Positions 34,978 to 47,480 of a stretch of DNA of 64,000 nucleotides are shown here, in pieces. The DNA is from Motacilla alba alba (taxonomy: Eukaryota > Chordata > Aves > Passeriformes > Motacillidae): positions 4,464,001 to 4,528,000 of the forward strand of contig NC_052033.1 of NCBI RefSeq assembly GCF_015832195.1, given 5' to 3'. A model generated the notes under the pieces. It made no database searches. It saw nothing but the letters and a program-made list of their open reading frames with translations, and was not told the DNA's origin. The position numbers and the translations under genes are program-made. Numbering within the stretch: position 1 is the first letter of the stretch; each line of letters begins with the position of its first letter.

Positions 34978-35336
34978 TATTGTATTTGCAGGGCTCCCAG
35001 ACGAAGGCAGGAATGATAAATTTGACTCCATGTTCCCTGAAGACTAATTATTATTTTGTGATACTATATTATGTTAAAGAATACTAAACTATACTAAAGA
35101 ATACAGAAAGGATACTTACAGAAGGCTAAAAAGATAATAATGAAAACTTGTGACTGTCTCCAAAATCTCGACACAGCTTGGCCCTGATTGGCCAAAATCT
35201 CCAAACACATTCCAAAGGAGCAAAACACAGGAGAAGCAAGTGAGATAAGAATTGTTTTCCTTTTCTCTGAGCCTTCTCAGCTTCCCAGGAGAAAAATCCT
35301 GGGCGAAGGGATTTTTCAGAAAATATGAATGTGACA
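34978..35336 (-). mobile_element. Endogenous retrovirus solo LTR with 6-bp target duplication
   Basis: A 359-bp LTR flanked by a perfect GGGTGT duplication (34972-34977 and 35337-35342). It shares GACTCCATGTTC, AAAGAATACTAAACTATAC, AACTTGTGACTG, CTTGGCCCTGATTGGCC and CTTCTCAGCTTCCCAGGAG with the copy at 59448. It lacks about 50 bases of that copy (the stretch around the CCTGTTGGATAAAC motif). It is oriented minus, so its AATAAT/polyadenylation region faces low coordinates. No retroviral coding region is adjacent. Confidence 0.88.
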
Positions 35337-35342
35337 GGGTGT

Positions 35343-38300
35343 GAGGCAGGTGCTGGTGGTGTGGGCAGCCCCGGGGCTCCCTGAGCACACCCCATGTCCC
35401 CCTGCAGCCGTGGTGGAAGGGTGTCAATGTTTGCAGAGAGCCTTGGCACTGAGCGCTGCACATATGTGCTGCTGGTTGTGAAACGTGCAAGGCAGACATG
35501 CCATGCCCTCGGATTTCATTTCCTCCCTAATGCATCCCATGCCTGGCAGCACGGTTTGGGGCTGCACCCTGATGCACATCAGAAATCCAGCCCAGGATTA
35601 TTCTCCCTGTTGACCAACAATTCTGAGACAATAGTGTCGTGGTTTGAGAGACAAATAGAAAGATGAAATTAATTGCAGAACTCATGTTTTTTAGAAGTAA
35701 ATGGAATTAAGCAAAATGTTCCCTGCCAAAATCTGATCTAGGAAGAGTGAGAGTGAAAGGGAAAATAAAGGGAATGTTACTGGAAACGCTACTCTGCAAC
35801 AGCACATTTCCCAGCAAAGATAACCTTGGGTACAAGCTCTGATCAAATCCACATTGTCCTAGCGAGGTACCACTGCACTAATCAGCTGTTTGTGAGGGCT
35901 GCAGCAACCCTCAGCTGCAGACCTGGGTAAAGCACCCCTGGAGCAGCACTGGCTCTCAGGACCCTGTCACTGACTCAGTGCTCTGCAGAGCCCTGGACCA
36001 CTTCACTGCAGCACCAGTAAAAATTTGCATTAACACATTGCCTGGCTCTTGGGGATGCCCCCCACAGGGTGTGCAAGCTCTGCCACCCAGAGACTGTCTT
36101 TAAGCAGCTTTTTGCCACGATAACACCATCCACAGTGCTGGTGCCGAGCAGCCTGTGCATGCTCCACACAGTAACAGGACTGAGTTTCTTACAAATGAAT
36201 ATAATCAGTTAACAACACTGCTTGGGGTGTAAAGAGATCTTTGCAGTTGACTTCATCCTCTGGTTTTGTTATGTCCTTCTCAAAGGTTTTTTGACAAGTT
36301 TTTACGCTTCACCTGATCATGGCTGGTGGTGCTGGGGGCCTCTTGCACCTGATATTATTAAAACTCAAAGGGTAAAATGATGCCAGTGTTTCCCCTTGTC
36401 CCTGGGAGCTCGCAGGGCTGGCATGGACCCCGTGCAGAGGAAGTCTGTCTGTGCAGCACAGGCAGGATGCTCTGCCTCCCTCTCCTTGGGGATGCAGCAT
36501 GGTCCCTTGTCACTGCCACGGGAAAGCCTCTCTGTTGTCACCCACCTAGTGAGGGCCAGAGAGGAGGAGCTGCAGCCCAGCAGAGCGGCCACACCTCAGG
36601 GACAGGGACACCCCGGGCTGGTGTGTGGAGCAGAGCTGGCTGCTGGCCAGGGCTCACCCTGCAAGGACCCAGACTCCTGGATGGCTCAGGAGCGAGCTGT
36701 GCTCAGTTCCAGGGCTTAGGGCTTTTGGAAACATGAAAGACAGCTCAACAGTGTCCAAACTGCCTAGCTCCACCTCATTTGGGAAAAAGTGAGAAGAGGG
36801 GGATGTCCGAAATAATGAGTTTTCTGGATATTTATTCAAAACATGACAACAGATAAACTCCAATCACATGTTGCATTCAAATATTGGGATACTTATTCCA
36901 AATATGGTCCTGTTGCAATTGTATGATAAACATGAAAGCGAGAGTGCAGTTATTTATGTCCTGCCTTCAGCTCCTCAATAGCATGTTTAAGTTTGGGGTA
37001 TTTATGCTCTTTCATCCAGCTGTCTGACTTTATCAAGTCCTGTACAAGTTGTGAGAGGCAACCATGCCAGCAGCACAACAAGCCCCAGCAGACCTTGGTA
37101 GAATGGGCTTCCCTCATGGAAAGCACATTCTGTCCCTCCTGCTTCTCTCCTGGCCCCCATGGAGCAGTTCTGGCACAAAGCTGGGGTATTACATAGTGCC
37201 CTGGCAAGGAGGGAAAGCCTTTCTCCCTGGCTGGGGCTGGAGGAGCTTCCAATATCATTGAAACGAAACAATAACTCGATGGTAGCGAGCGAGGGTTATT
37301 TGGGGTGCTCCAAGAAGGCACATACTGTGCCCAGGAGCAATGGAAATTTAGGCAAAGGGAAGTTTTGACTAAAGAGCCAAGAAAAGCTCTTGGCAGGACC
37401 TCCTGTACTCTGTGGAGCCACCTCTCGTGTGGCAGGATGGATGCCCTCCTTCACTGCTGATTTGGAATTGGATTCTCCCTTGCTGCTAGGGTATTGTGTT
37501 TACTTTCATGCTCTGCTCTGCTCTGGCCATGGACTGAAACTGTCGGGAGTCCCTTGAAGAGACAGGGCTGGAGCTGCACCCAGCACAGACGTTCTCCTGG
37601 GCTCTGGTCAGGCTCCAGCACTTCAGAGCCCAAGGCCAGGGGTTCCACATCTTCCTGGGAGAACAAACCTAAGGGCATCTGGGTGGGGACAAGCCATCCC
37701 CTGAGGTGAGGGCAATGCCAGGAGAGCAAACTCACCCCACATCCTGGTTCTGGGTGAAGGAACTCAGAAACCCACTGTTGACTCTGTCCAATCCGAATTG
37801 TGGGCTCCACAACTGGGATTCTGGGCTTAATCAGAGATCCCAGGGCTCTTTGCAAATATAAGTTCCCCAAGGAAAACTTAGTAGAAGAAGAACTAATAAA
37901 GGATGAAGTCAGAGTTGTCAAGACAAGAGATGTTCTTCCTGACCTGCCAAACCATGAAAACAGCCACAGCTGCCAAATATTCCAAGGATAATCCAGCTTC
38001 TAGCAACAGGACCAGAGGATGGGTGTCCTGTGTCTCCAGGGGATGGGCAACGAAGCCACTGAGTGCCACCAGTAATGGCAAACAAATTCCACCCAGAGTG
38101 GCCTTGTGCACAGCCACACACCCTGTGTTCCTCTGAGTTTAAGCTGCATCCCAAATCTCCCAGCTTCACTGTCCCTCATCTTAAATTACAGACAGATTCA
38201 CCCTTCAATTACAGATTGTTACATCAGCTTTTCCAAGTGCTTCTCAGCTTTGTGACCTACTGAGGGCTCCTTGCGGGCTCAGCTCTGGGCCCTGCCCACA

Positions 38301-38755
38301 GCAGTAAGTGCTGTGCTGGTTGTTTTGCACATGATAGAAAGCTTCCAGGGGGAAAATCAAACAAATTCCCCAAGTGCCTACTTTGCACTTGAAAATTAGT
38401 GTTGGGTAATGCCTCCAAGTCTTAAATTCATCCTCTGAAGCTTTGTGGTTGGAGATTTTCTTTGCACATGAACGTATAGCATGCTCAGAATCCATGGGAT
38501 TTCTGCACCTACAGCATCCAGGTTCTCCTCCTCCTCTCTCCTCATCCACCTCCTCCACAGGGTCTGACCCTCTGAACGTGTCCTAGCACTTGAATGATGA
38601 CAAGGAGTGAAGAGGGAACCTCAGCATGTTCTGATGTTTCTTTGCTGTCCCTCAGGGTTTGTGTCTCTATATTATGCCATGGCAACCTCGTACCTTGTCT
38701 CACATCAGATCTGCCTCTCCATCTTATCTGCTCTTGGTTCCCTCTGTTTTGTCTT
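35343..38755. other. Mostly unique intergenic sequence
   Basis: A possible LTR-derived piece starts at about 35637 (GTGTCGTGGTTTGAGAGACA) and runs to about 35830; I rate that at 0.3. A consensus CArG box, CCAAATATGG, lies at 36898-36907. No coding exon recognised. Confidence 0.5.
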
Positions 38756-38950
38756 CACAGAATCACTGAATGGTTTGGAAGGGACCTTAAAGGCCACCCA
38801 GTTCCCCCCCTGCCTTGGGGGGACACCTTCCACTGTCCCAGGCTGCTCCCAGCCCTGTCCAGCCTGGCCTTGGGCACTGCCAGGGATCCAGGGGCAGCCC
38901 CAGCTGCTCTGGGCACCTGTGCCAGGGCTGCCCACCCTGCAATCCTCCTC
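38756..38950 (-). mobile_element. CR1 LINE 3' fragment
   Basis: Reverse-complement CR1: CACAGAATCACTGAATGG, TTTGGAAGGGACCTTAAAGG, CCAGGCTGCTCCCAGCC, CAGCCTGGCCTTGGGCACTG, CCAGGGATCCAGGGGCAGCC. Confidence 0.94.
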
Positions 38951-41700
38951 TGAGGAGGCACCAGGTGAATGCACATCAGCCTTTTTTACAAGTCTACCCC
39001 AGTAGGGGTAAGAATTTACCCTTGGTAGCACTTTTTTGGTTGCTTTTGACGTCACTTTTGCATGGATCTCCCATTGGGATCAGCAAATACAATTCCTTGA
39101 TTGCAAAACTTTTAGCCAAAACCAGCTCAGAAATTCACTTGTCAGACTGATCTAAGTTTAGCTGGGTTCCTTCCATTCTTCACTGATGTCATACAATTTT
39201 CCAACACCTACAATACTTTCTACTTCTCAGTGTGAAGCCATTAGTGTATTATTGAATATTAATCTCATTAAAGCTGTTTCTTGCTCATATATGTCCATTG
39301 ATTCTCCAAATTTGTTCTTTTCTTTTTCATAAGGAAAGACAATAGTGGATGAAGAGATGTCTTTATTATTAGTTTGTGTGTGTAATTCAGAGAGCAACAA
39401 AGCAAAGAGGCACACGCTAAGATGCATGAACAGGGTGCTTGCTCTCCAAAGCCACGGAGGGTTGGTGAGATGGTCTGAAAAAGACAATCAGGCCTCCAGA
39501 ACCTGAAAATGCAGGTCCAGCCTGGAGTCCAGACCATAAAACAGATGTCTGTAGAAGCACTTTTCTGGATGGGCAGGGGGAAGCACATTCTGGAGGGCAC
39601 TGGCTGTGGGAGGGCAGAGAAGGACAATCCCAGCTGCTCCTCAGAGACTCTGCTGTCCTCCTCACAGAAGAATGCATGACAGCACCAGCTATGCTCCAGA
39701 CCTCAACGTGCAGGTGTCAGAGCCTGGCCTGCAGAGGGTTGTCTGCATTTTCTGCATTCACCAAACTGAGCCTCAACACCTCCCAGCAGCCACCCCGGGC
39801 TGTGCTTGCCCTGTGACACCCCAAGCTCCTGCCCTGGCATCTCCTAAGTCACAGCCCCAGCAAAGGGATTGTGCTGGCGTCTCCAAGGCTGGGATTTAGC
39901 CCAAGCATCACAAAGTCCTGCACAAAGTCTGTTGATCCTGGTGGTGGCATCTCATCTGGAAGGAGCCCAGCACGCTTCTTACAGTGCCAGTGAGAGGAGA
40001 CGGGGCTGTGTTTGCCAGCTGAGACCATTCTCATCTGCTCCTCCATCCTCTCCTCCTGCAGCCCTGCTCATCTGGGAGCTCTCTCTGGAGCAGTGATTCC
40101 TCAAGCCCTGTGCTGGAGCAGCAGTGGGCAGCCCTCTTTGGCTGAGCTCAAACCAAGGCTGGAGGCAGGGGGATAAAACCAGATCTCCCACTGTGCTGTG
40201 CTCAGCAGAATTAATGGAGGGGAATATTGGGAAACAATACACAGCAACATCCACATTAGAGAGCCTTTTGTGCAGGCCAGAACCCTTAAAAGCCTCTTCC
40301 AGTTCTTTTGCCACCCATGTTTCATTTCCAATCTAGGAAAAGTGAGCAGCAGGGAAAGCTGAGAACTTGCTGATTGCCTCAGACTGCTCAGTGAGTCTCC
40401 CATTATCCACCCTCCATCCCTGCTATCCCAAGGCCTTGCTAACAGCAGAGGGAATGCTGCACATAGGGAGGCAACCAAATCGATTTTTCTGACAAGTTTT
40501 CTGCTTGGAGGCATTGCTCAAGCAGGTTTTTACGCTCTGGGTCAAGCAGAGCATTCCAAACCCTTTGAGCATGATTTACCTGCAGCAGCACTCCCATTGC
40601 CTGAACCCTACTGCTTTCAAGAGAATAGCTGACAAGGAGCTTGGGCAACTTGGAGACAGAATTTGGCTTTGACATATGAGAATTTAGGCTTCAGATCCAG
40701 TAAAGATGAAGCTGATTCTGGGAGCAACAGCTTGAAGAGGAGGCTGGGGTGTGGTGTCCACTGATTATGAGCTGGAGATGCCAAGGGATTCCCAAAGGTT
40801 GAGCAGGAGAAATTTGGGTGAGACATGGCTGAGTCTCACATGTTGCTGCAGGAAGCAGGATGTTTTGGGATGGGTGTTGGTAGGGCAGGCTGCTGACTCC
40901 TCTGCAGCTTGAGGAACAAAACACCTGGGCAGAAATGCCTCCTCAGAGCACCTGGCTGCTGCAGATGGGAACAGGGAAAGGGAACAGCAAGAGGGTTTGT
41001 GCTCAGCCACGCTGCCAGGAGAGCAGAACACATGCAGTCATGTCATCAGTCTGTGCAGGAGGAGCTTACAGATAAGGAGGAGTCATGGATACAGTTAAAA
41101 ATAATGAATGGACTTCACCTAGGAAGGAAAGCAGGCAGAGAATGAAATTAGAGCTTGCAATCATATGACAGCAGATAAAGGAAGTGAGCCCTGAGGCTGT
41201 TATGAAGGCTTGTCCTGAGTCCAAGACAGCCATCCCAGCATCCCAGAAGGCTCATCCCTGCCTCTTCCAGTCCTTGGAGCCTTGGAGCATCATCCCAGAG
41301 GAGCTGGGGCTCTGTGCTGCCACTGCAGGGCTGTGGTTCTGCTGGGCTGGGGTGGCACAGCAGCTCAGCAGGGCCCCGGGCAGGGCTCAGGCTGCAGGGC
41401 ACTGTGGTGCCACCACCTGAAAGGCCCCCAGGGCAGCTCGGGCTGCAGGGAGGCATCAAAATTCCTGGGGCACTTTCTAGGGAAGAGAGCACCGAGGAGG
41501 ACATCAGGCCATGAAAGAGATGAAAAGAGATAGAAAAGATTGCAAGTACTGGAGGTGGCAGATTGGAAGGGCAGCACTGAAGGCAGCCCAGAGATCCTGC
41601 TCTAGACTGAGATCACGAGCTAGAAGCTGACTGAGGCGAGCTGAGGTGAATCCCAACCTGAAATCCAGCATCACCCTAAGGGAATTGCTATCCATGGGCT
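38951..41700. other. Unique intergenic sequence
   Basis: Contains a perfect CRE palindrome, TGACGTCA (39047-39054), in a moderately AT-rich stretch (39000-39380). Otherwise no recognised element. Confidence 0.5.
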
Positions 41701-42115
41701 AGGAGGGCCTTTCTCATTTTATTTGCAATGCTAGAGCAAGGAGACAAATATTTACTGGGATGTTTATTTGAGAACAAGTTGGTGGGAAGAAGAGCATGGC
41801 TGATATCAAAGGAATGCTCATTCGTGTCACAGCCTTTGGAAGCAGTGTTTATGATTAATTCATCTTTCTATGATCAGCACTATCCACAGAGTGTTTGCTA
41901 TTTATTTATTCATTTATTACCCATTTCTGTATCCATCAGAGTGATTTATAACATCTAATGAACTGAAGATCATTAGTGCGTGACTGAAGAACTGGTACAA
42001 GCTTATCTCCAGGACATTGCTCGGCAAAGCACCAAATTCCCTTCTGAATTTATTTTCCCCCATCAATACATCATCTAAGATGTGGTGTTTTCTTGAGCCT
42101 GGCCATTCCATAGAT
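41701..42115. promoter_or_regulatory. AT-rich block with forkhead and TEAD motifs, candidate distal enhancer
   Basis: Repeat-free AT-rich block about 32 kb upstream of the MYOCD start. It contains TATTTAC (41749-41755), TGTTTAT (41761-41767 and 41846-41852) and TGTTTGC near 41892, all forkhead-type, with TEAD-type GGAATG (41811-41816) and CATTCC (42104-42109). Known: the mouse Myocd distal enhancer, about 30 kb upstream, is reported to use MEF2, TEAD and FOXO. Equivalence is inference, and no perfect MEF2 site is seen here. Confidence 0.3.
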
Positions 42116-43061
42116 GTTATTTCCCTTTGGGAGGCCCTGGTTGTTCAAATGTTCAGCAGTTGACAGCTGCCTGGAACGCACTACAAAAGAATTAAAGCCA
42201 ACAACATTTCTATCTTTTCATCTTTCTAGCCTTAGACTGAATCAGGCACTGGCTGCTACTTGTTGCTGCTATTCACGACATAGCTGGTGTTGCTGTGACC
42301 TTTTCTCTGTTATGGTCTTATCTGATGTTTGCAGGACTTTGTATAATTGAGGGGTTTATGTGTAGTGATGTTTCTGGGTCATTTTCTCTCTGTTCCTGGA
42401 GGGATTTATCGTTGGTGAAAGGTGCTGCAGAAGTGACATCACAGCATGAAATCCCCCAGGAAGTCATGAGGCGGTCACAGGAAGGAGCAGCTCTGAGCAG
42501 GTGGCCTCAGCCCTGGGCAGAGGGGCCACCCAAGCCCAGCTGGGCTGTCCCAGGTCACAGCGGGCAGGAGCAGAGGCAGCCAGAGCAACTTTTCCTGCTC
42601 CAGAGCTGTTCTCATCCAGCAGAGCCTGGGGCAGTCCGGCAAACAGAGAGTGAATTCAGCACAGCCTGGGGGGTGTTTTCAATCCAAGAGACCATTTCTG
42701 ACAGAGTCCTGCCCAGCTCAGGCTGCACAGAGGACCCTCCTCTGCTCTGGCAACGTTAAACAATAGCTCTGCCTGATGTGCCAGGAAAGGGTTCCCTAAC
42801 TGCTGCTGCCTGAAATTTCAGCCAGATGAACAGACCCACTTTGGGTCTGTGATCCCTGAGATCCCATCTGTGACCCCTTCCCAGCTTCCAAATCCAGAGG
42901 CAAAGCTGTGCACCCACCACGGTGTTCTCATCACGCTGGGCATGGCTGCAGCTCCTTAAGCAGAGCACAGCTGACAGCAGATGGGCACAGGGTCTGAGCC
43001 CACAAGGAAGCAGGGGGCAGCAAAACACACCTGGGCATTCTGCTGGGCAGGCAGGAGCTCT

Positions 43062-43272
43062 GACATGCCAGTGCCACGCCGGGGTGGCAGGGATGGACAT
43101 CCCAGTGCTGCCAGTGCCATGCCAGGGTGGCAGGGATGGACATGCCAGTGCTGCCAGTGCCACACTGGGGTGGCAGGGATGGACATGCCAGTGCTGCCAG
43201 TGCCATGCTGGAGTAGCAGGGATGGACATGCCAGTGCTGCCAGCACCATGCCAGGGTGGCAGGGATGGACAT
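43062..43272 (+). repeat. 43-bp minisatellite, about 5 copies
   Basis: A unit containing GACATGCCAGTGCTGCCAGT and GGGTGGCAGGGATG recurs at 43096, 43139, 43182 and 43225, exactly 43 bases apart, with a shortened first copy at 43062 and a fragment at 43268. Remainder 1 on division by 3 makes the surrounding frames open in several registers. Confidence 0.95.
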
Positions 43273-43479
43273 CACCTCTCAGTGTCATTCTGGGAGGACT
43301 GGCACTACCCAGACAGGATGTGGTTTGTGCCAGAGGGTGAGGGAAGGTGGTTAGAGGCTGAAAGAATGGAAAATGTTCGCTGCTGTTTCTGTTTAGCTTT
43401 AGGACCTGATCCAGCTGAGATAATAACAGAAGAGTTCACTTTGCCATGGCAAATACACAGGTACTTTGCAGTATTAAGA

Positions 43480-43870
43480 TTTGATGTCCCGTTCTTATAA
43501 AACTGGCCCCTGCTGACTATGGGAAGAGAAAGTTGCCCATAAACAATGTTTTATTTCTTATTTAACACAAATTCTTGGGCAAAAGGAGTCAATCAATTTT
43601 TCATAAAGTATAAAACAGAGATAAGTGCTTGGGATCATGTGTGACTCCCTGTCAAACAGAACTGATAAGTCCATGATGCAGTACAGGGAGTGCTTTGCAA
43701 GAATTGTCCAAGTGACCTTTTCATTAGTTTGCCTTAAGCAGTTAATCTCCTTTTTCCAGGATAGAGACTATTTTAAGTCCCATTACATCATGCATGTATT
43801 TTAAATATTAATTTTCCTTCCCTGTCATGCCTAGGAGGATTTGGTTGTTTTTTACCTCGTTTTAATGCAG
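43480..43870. promoter_or_regulatory. AT-rich block, weak candidate non-coding element
   Basis: Repeat-free AT-rich stretch with two GATAAG motifs (near 43619 and 43664). No coding potential seen. Offered on composition only. Confidence 0.2.
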
Positions 43871-45290
43871 TCCTCCCCCCATCTTGCTGAGTCTTCCAGC
43901 AGAGTCAGAGTTAAGGAGCTTCCAGGCAAGAGCTGGAAGTGCATGTTAGCAGGGAGTGTGTGATGCCTGAGAGGCAGGATGTGAAACCCTGCGACTTAGC
44001 AAAGACTGCCAGGCCAGAAGCAAGGACTGGACCTCTCCAAAGCAGGCTGTGATGGCAAGGGAAATATAGGGAAGTGAGTGGAGGCATTTACTGCCTGTGT
44101 GTGGGGCTCCATAAACGGGAGAAATGCAGGGCTGAGCCAGTGCACCTCAGCAGGGCTCCAGCTTCTACAGAAAAATACTTGACATTTATTTAGAAGGAAA
44201 AATAAGGTCCTCAAAAGTGTCACAGGCATGCTGTTGTTTCTGACTTGTAAATCAGCCACCTGCCAAAGGAGCTCAGAGTCTTTAAACAAAGCTGTTCCCT
44301 GCCCCACGCTGACCCTTCAGTGTAAAAAATGCCTCGACAACACCTTTGGTGTGTTCCCATCTCCCTGGATTTGGAGTCACTGGTCTCATAACAACAGAGC
44401 CCCAGCGCAGAGCTCAGCTTTGTACTGGGTTCACACTTTATTATAGGCCACAGTTGAAAGAACAAAAATAAATCAAGTTTGTTCTTTGGAGCCGTGGGTA
44501 AAGCAGAGATCGTGGTATTTCTGAGCTGGGTTGCAAAGGCTAAAGCAGGACCATGTTTTGTTGATATCCAGGGGTAACACGCAGTGCTGAGCCCTGTGCT
44601 CAGCAAGTGTCTCCTCTCCAAAAAGGGCTGTTTTCCCTGCAGGGGGGAGCTCCTGCCAGGCTGTCCCTGCTCTGCACAGCCACACAGTCACTGCTGCGCT
44701 GCTGGAGCAGCTCCGCAGGATCCCTGCACTGCTGCCAGGGGACCGACCCCTGAGCACCCCGGGGACCCTGGAGAAGGGACAGGGATGTCTTCCAAGTGCT
44801 GCTCTCAGGCCTGGAGGCAGAGATTGTAGGTGGGAGCCCTTATGTTTTTGTCATGAGCACGTTTTCTGCTTCTCTTGAAGCAAAGTTGCTGCAAGAGAGA
44901 GGCTCAGGGAAACATCCCATCATCAGATGGATGTAGCTTATGTAAGTTTAAAAATGTGTCAGGGATTTTGAGAGCAGTCCAGGGAAGCCTTGCCTGGACT
45001 GATGGCTCTTTCTCAAACTTTCTGGAGGGCTGGAGCTGGTGGAACAATCACCTGGCATGGCCCCATCCAAAAAGAATCACCCAGCCATGGGGTCCCAGCC
45101 TGCTGAAGCCAAAGTGAGGAGTCAGTGGCTTGAGGCCACCACCATGGAGCAAGGAAAGCAAGGAGCCAGAGTCACACATCTGCTTTAGCCCAGTCCCCTG
45201 CCCTGCCATCTGCTCTGCTTCCTCTGCCACACCAGTGGGAATCTTCAGGACTCCCTTCTGTGGTCTCAAATGTTTGGGATTGCTCCTGGG

Positions 45291-45390
45291 AACCTGCCCA
45301 GTGGGTCATCCCAAGCCTAGATCCCACCATCTCAAGGACAGAACCTTCCAACTGGGTCATTCCAAGCCTAGATCCCACCATCTCAAGGAC
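45291..45390 (+). repeat. 51-bp direct duplication
   Basis: Two adjacent copies starting at 45291 and 45342 share GGGTCAT, CCAAGCCTAGATCCCACCAT and CTCAAGGAC, with few mismatches. Confidence 0.93.
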
Positions 45391-46679
45391 CAGAGCAGAT
45401 CAAATCTGCTCCAAAGTGATTCCTCATCTCCCCAGAGTTTCCCTCATCTTCTCCAGGGCTGAAGAACACTGGAGAAACCACTCACTGAATTCTTTCAGTG
45501 TATTCCCTCAGCAGGCCTGGTGTTTCAAGGAGGGAAAAGGGATTGTCCCAGGTACTGACTGGAGGAGAAGGAGCTGGGAACAATTCCTCTCCATTGTCCT
45601 CTACAAGAGTGGCAGGTGGCTGAGGCAAAGACAGACAAACAGAAAAGAAGAGGAACCTCCCTGCTCCCACGTAGCCTTGATCAGCTCCTCAGATCTAATG
45701 TCTGACTCAGCTCTATCCCAGGAGGAGGGAAAAGGGGGCAGGAAGCTGCTCTGGAGAACTGGACTGAGAAAAAAGCTGCCTTGCAAGGTTCACGAGTGCT
45801 GAAACTTCCCATGTCCTCATTAGTTTTGGCCATGGTGATGCTGCACTATTGCTACACTCCCTGCAGAGCCAGAGCGAGGAATTAAAACATTTGTGGTATT
45901 TCTGTAGTCATGAATTTCTGAGTTCTTCGTGCAGCACTTCTGTATTTTTCCCCTCCTTCTCATCAGCAACACCCAGGTTCTTCTTTATGTTCATATTATG
46001 CAAACAATTTCACAGTTCCACCAGCACCTGCTGTGAGAGTCCACCTCTCCTCCCCTTGTTTCATCTCCTGAAGTTTCACCTATAAAACCCACACCCTGGA
46101 TTATTTTCGGACAGATTTTTTTTATTTTCAGCTTCTGTTGCAACCTTAATAAAAATATTTCTTTTTCAGCAATGGCTTTTACACTTTTTATTATGCAGAG
46201 GGACCACCTTCCCTGTTTCTGAAGGGAGCTTCAGCCCACAGGCACAGTAAAACAGCAGAGGTTTAAAAGGTAAAGAGGTTTAAAAAGTAAAGAAAAGCAC
46301 TTTTTGTGTGGGTGAGGCTGTGTCCAGCTGTGCTGGGCTGGTGGCTGCGCCCTGGATCCTGTCCAGCCCAGGCGTGTGAGCACCAGGGCCTCTCCCCCAG
46401 CCATTCAGCCAACAGGGGACAGAGTTTAACCGAGAGCCACTTCAAAAGCCAGAAACACTTTCTGAACATGCAGGAACTCCGAGGAGTGCAATCTCAACCT
46501 AAGGAGCTGAACAGCGTTGGTGGCTGCTCGGTGGAGTGTCAGCGCACTGAGCTCTCTCCACCGCTCCAGGTGCCGCTGGCACAAGCAGGACCCGAGTGTC
46601 CCATGCGTGCCCCGGGAACACATGGACACCATCTCCTCCTGCAGACTGTTGTGGCTGCTCCAGCACGGGAAATGTCAGT

Positions 46680-47480
46680 GGGGGAAGCGGAATCGCGAGG
46701 GGAGCTGATCTCCGCCCGGAATTAGACAAAACAGCAGCGCGCCCGCCGATAAGCAGCGAGCGGCCGGCAGCGGGAGGTTTCACATTCCGCCTGACTCAAT
46801 GGAGCCTTAAAATAGCACTTCCCAATGGAATACTTCAAACAAAGACATCCAGGGGGTTATTCATGCCACGAGACAGAGAGCGGTTCGGTGCATCCCGGCG
46901 CAGGGAGCGGTGCGTGTGCGGGCAGCGCTGCCCTTGGGGCTGCGGCAGCGGAGCCGCAGGTGCCGGAGCGATGCGCCAGCCCTTCCGCAGCCCTGCAGGG
47001 CAGCAAACGATCTGCCAGCCCTTCCGCAGCCCTGCAGGGCAGCAAACGATCTGCCAGCCCTTCCGCGGCCCTGCAGGGCAGCAAACACCCGCTCCAGAGG
47101 CTGCTGCCAGCATCCCACCGCGGATCCCGTGCGCTGCGGGATGAGCCCGTCCCGCTCCGGGGCTGCGAGCTCGGTGTGTCCCGCAGCCTGGGTGGCACTC
47201 GGGATTTGGGACACGGCTACATCAAACACGGGCTTGAGATGTGTTTTGGAGATCCCCCCGCCCCTAAATGTATTCAGGGAGGGTTCCGGAGAGCAGCACA
47301 GCTCCTCCGCGTGTGGCTCTGCCCTTGGTGGCAGGCAGGACTCGCTGCTCTCCGCCTGCACACACTCCCTGCCCGCCTGCAAGTGCCACCTGCTCCGTGC
47401 CCTGCCCTGTCTGCCCGCTGGGAAGGGCACGGTGGTTCCCCTCCCCCGGCAGGCACGCTGGCATCCTCCGGGACAGCCCT
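46680..47480. promoter_or_regulatory. CpG-rich block with clustered factor motifs, possible promoter or enhancer
   Basis: CpG density is high from about 46690 to 47200 compared with surrounding DNA. A 100-base core holds GATAAG (46748-46753), CATTCC (46783-46788, TEAD), TGACTCA (46792-46798, AP-1) and ACAAAG (46839-46844, SOX). Overlapping frames of 180-275 codons exist on both strands but share no recognised domain and disagree with each other. The block could be the CpG-island promoter of an unknown transcript or an enhancer about 37 kb upstream of MYOCD. Confidence 0.4.
46977..47088 (+). repeat. 39-bp tandem repeat, about 2.9 copies
   Basis: A unit containing CAGCCCTTCCGCAGCCCTGC and AGGGCAGCAAACGATCTGC starts at 46977, 47016 and 47055. 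It is 13 codons long, so any frame repeats in register. It lies inside the CpG-rich block. Confidence 0.95.
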
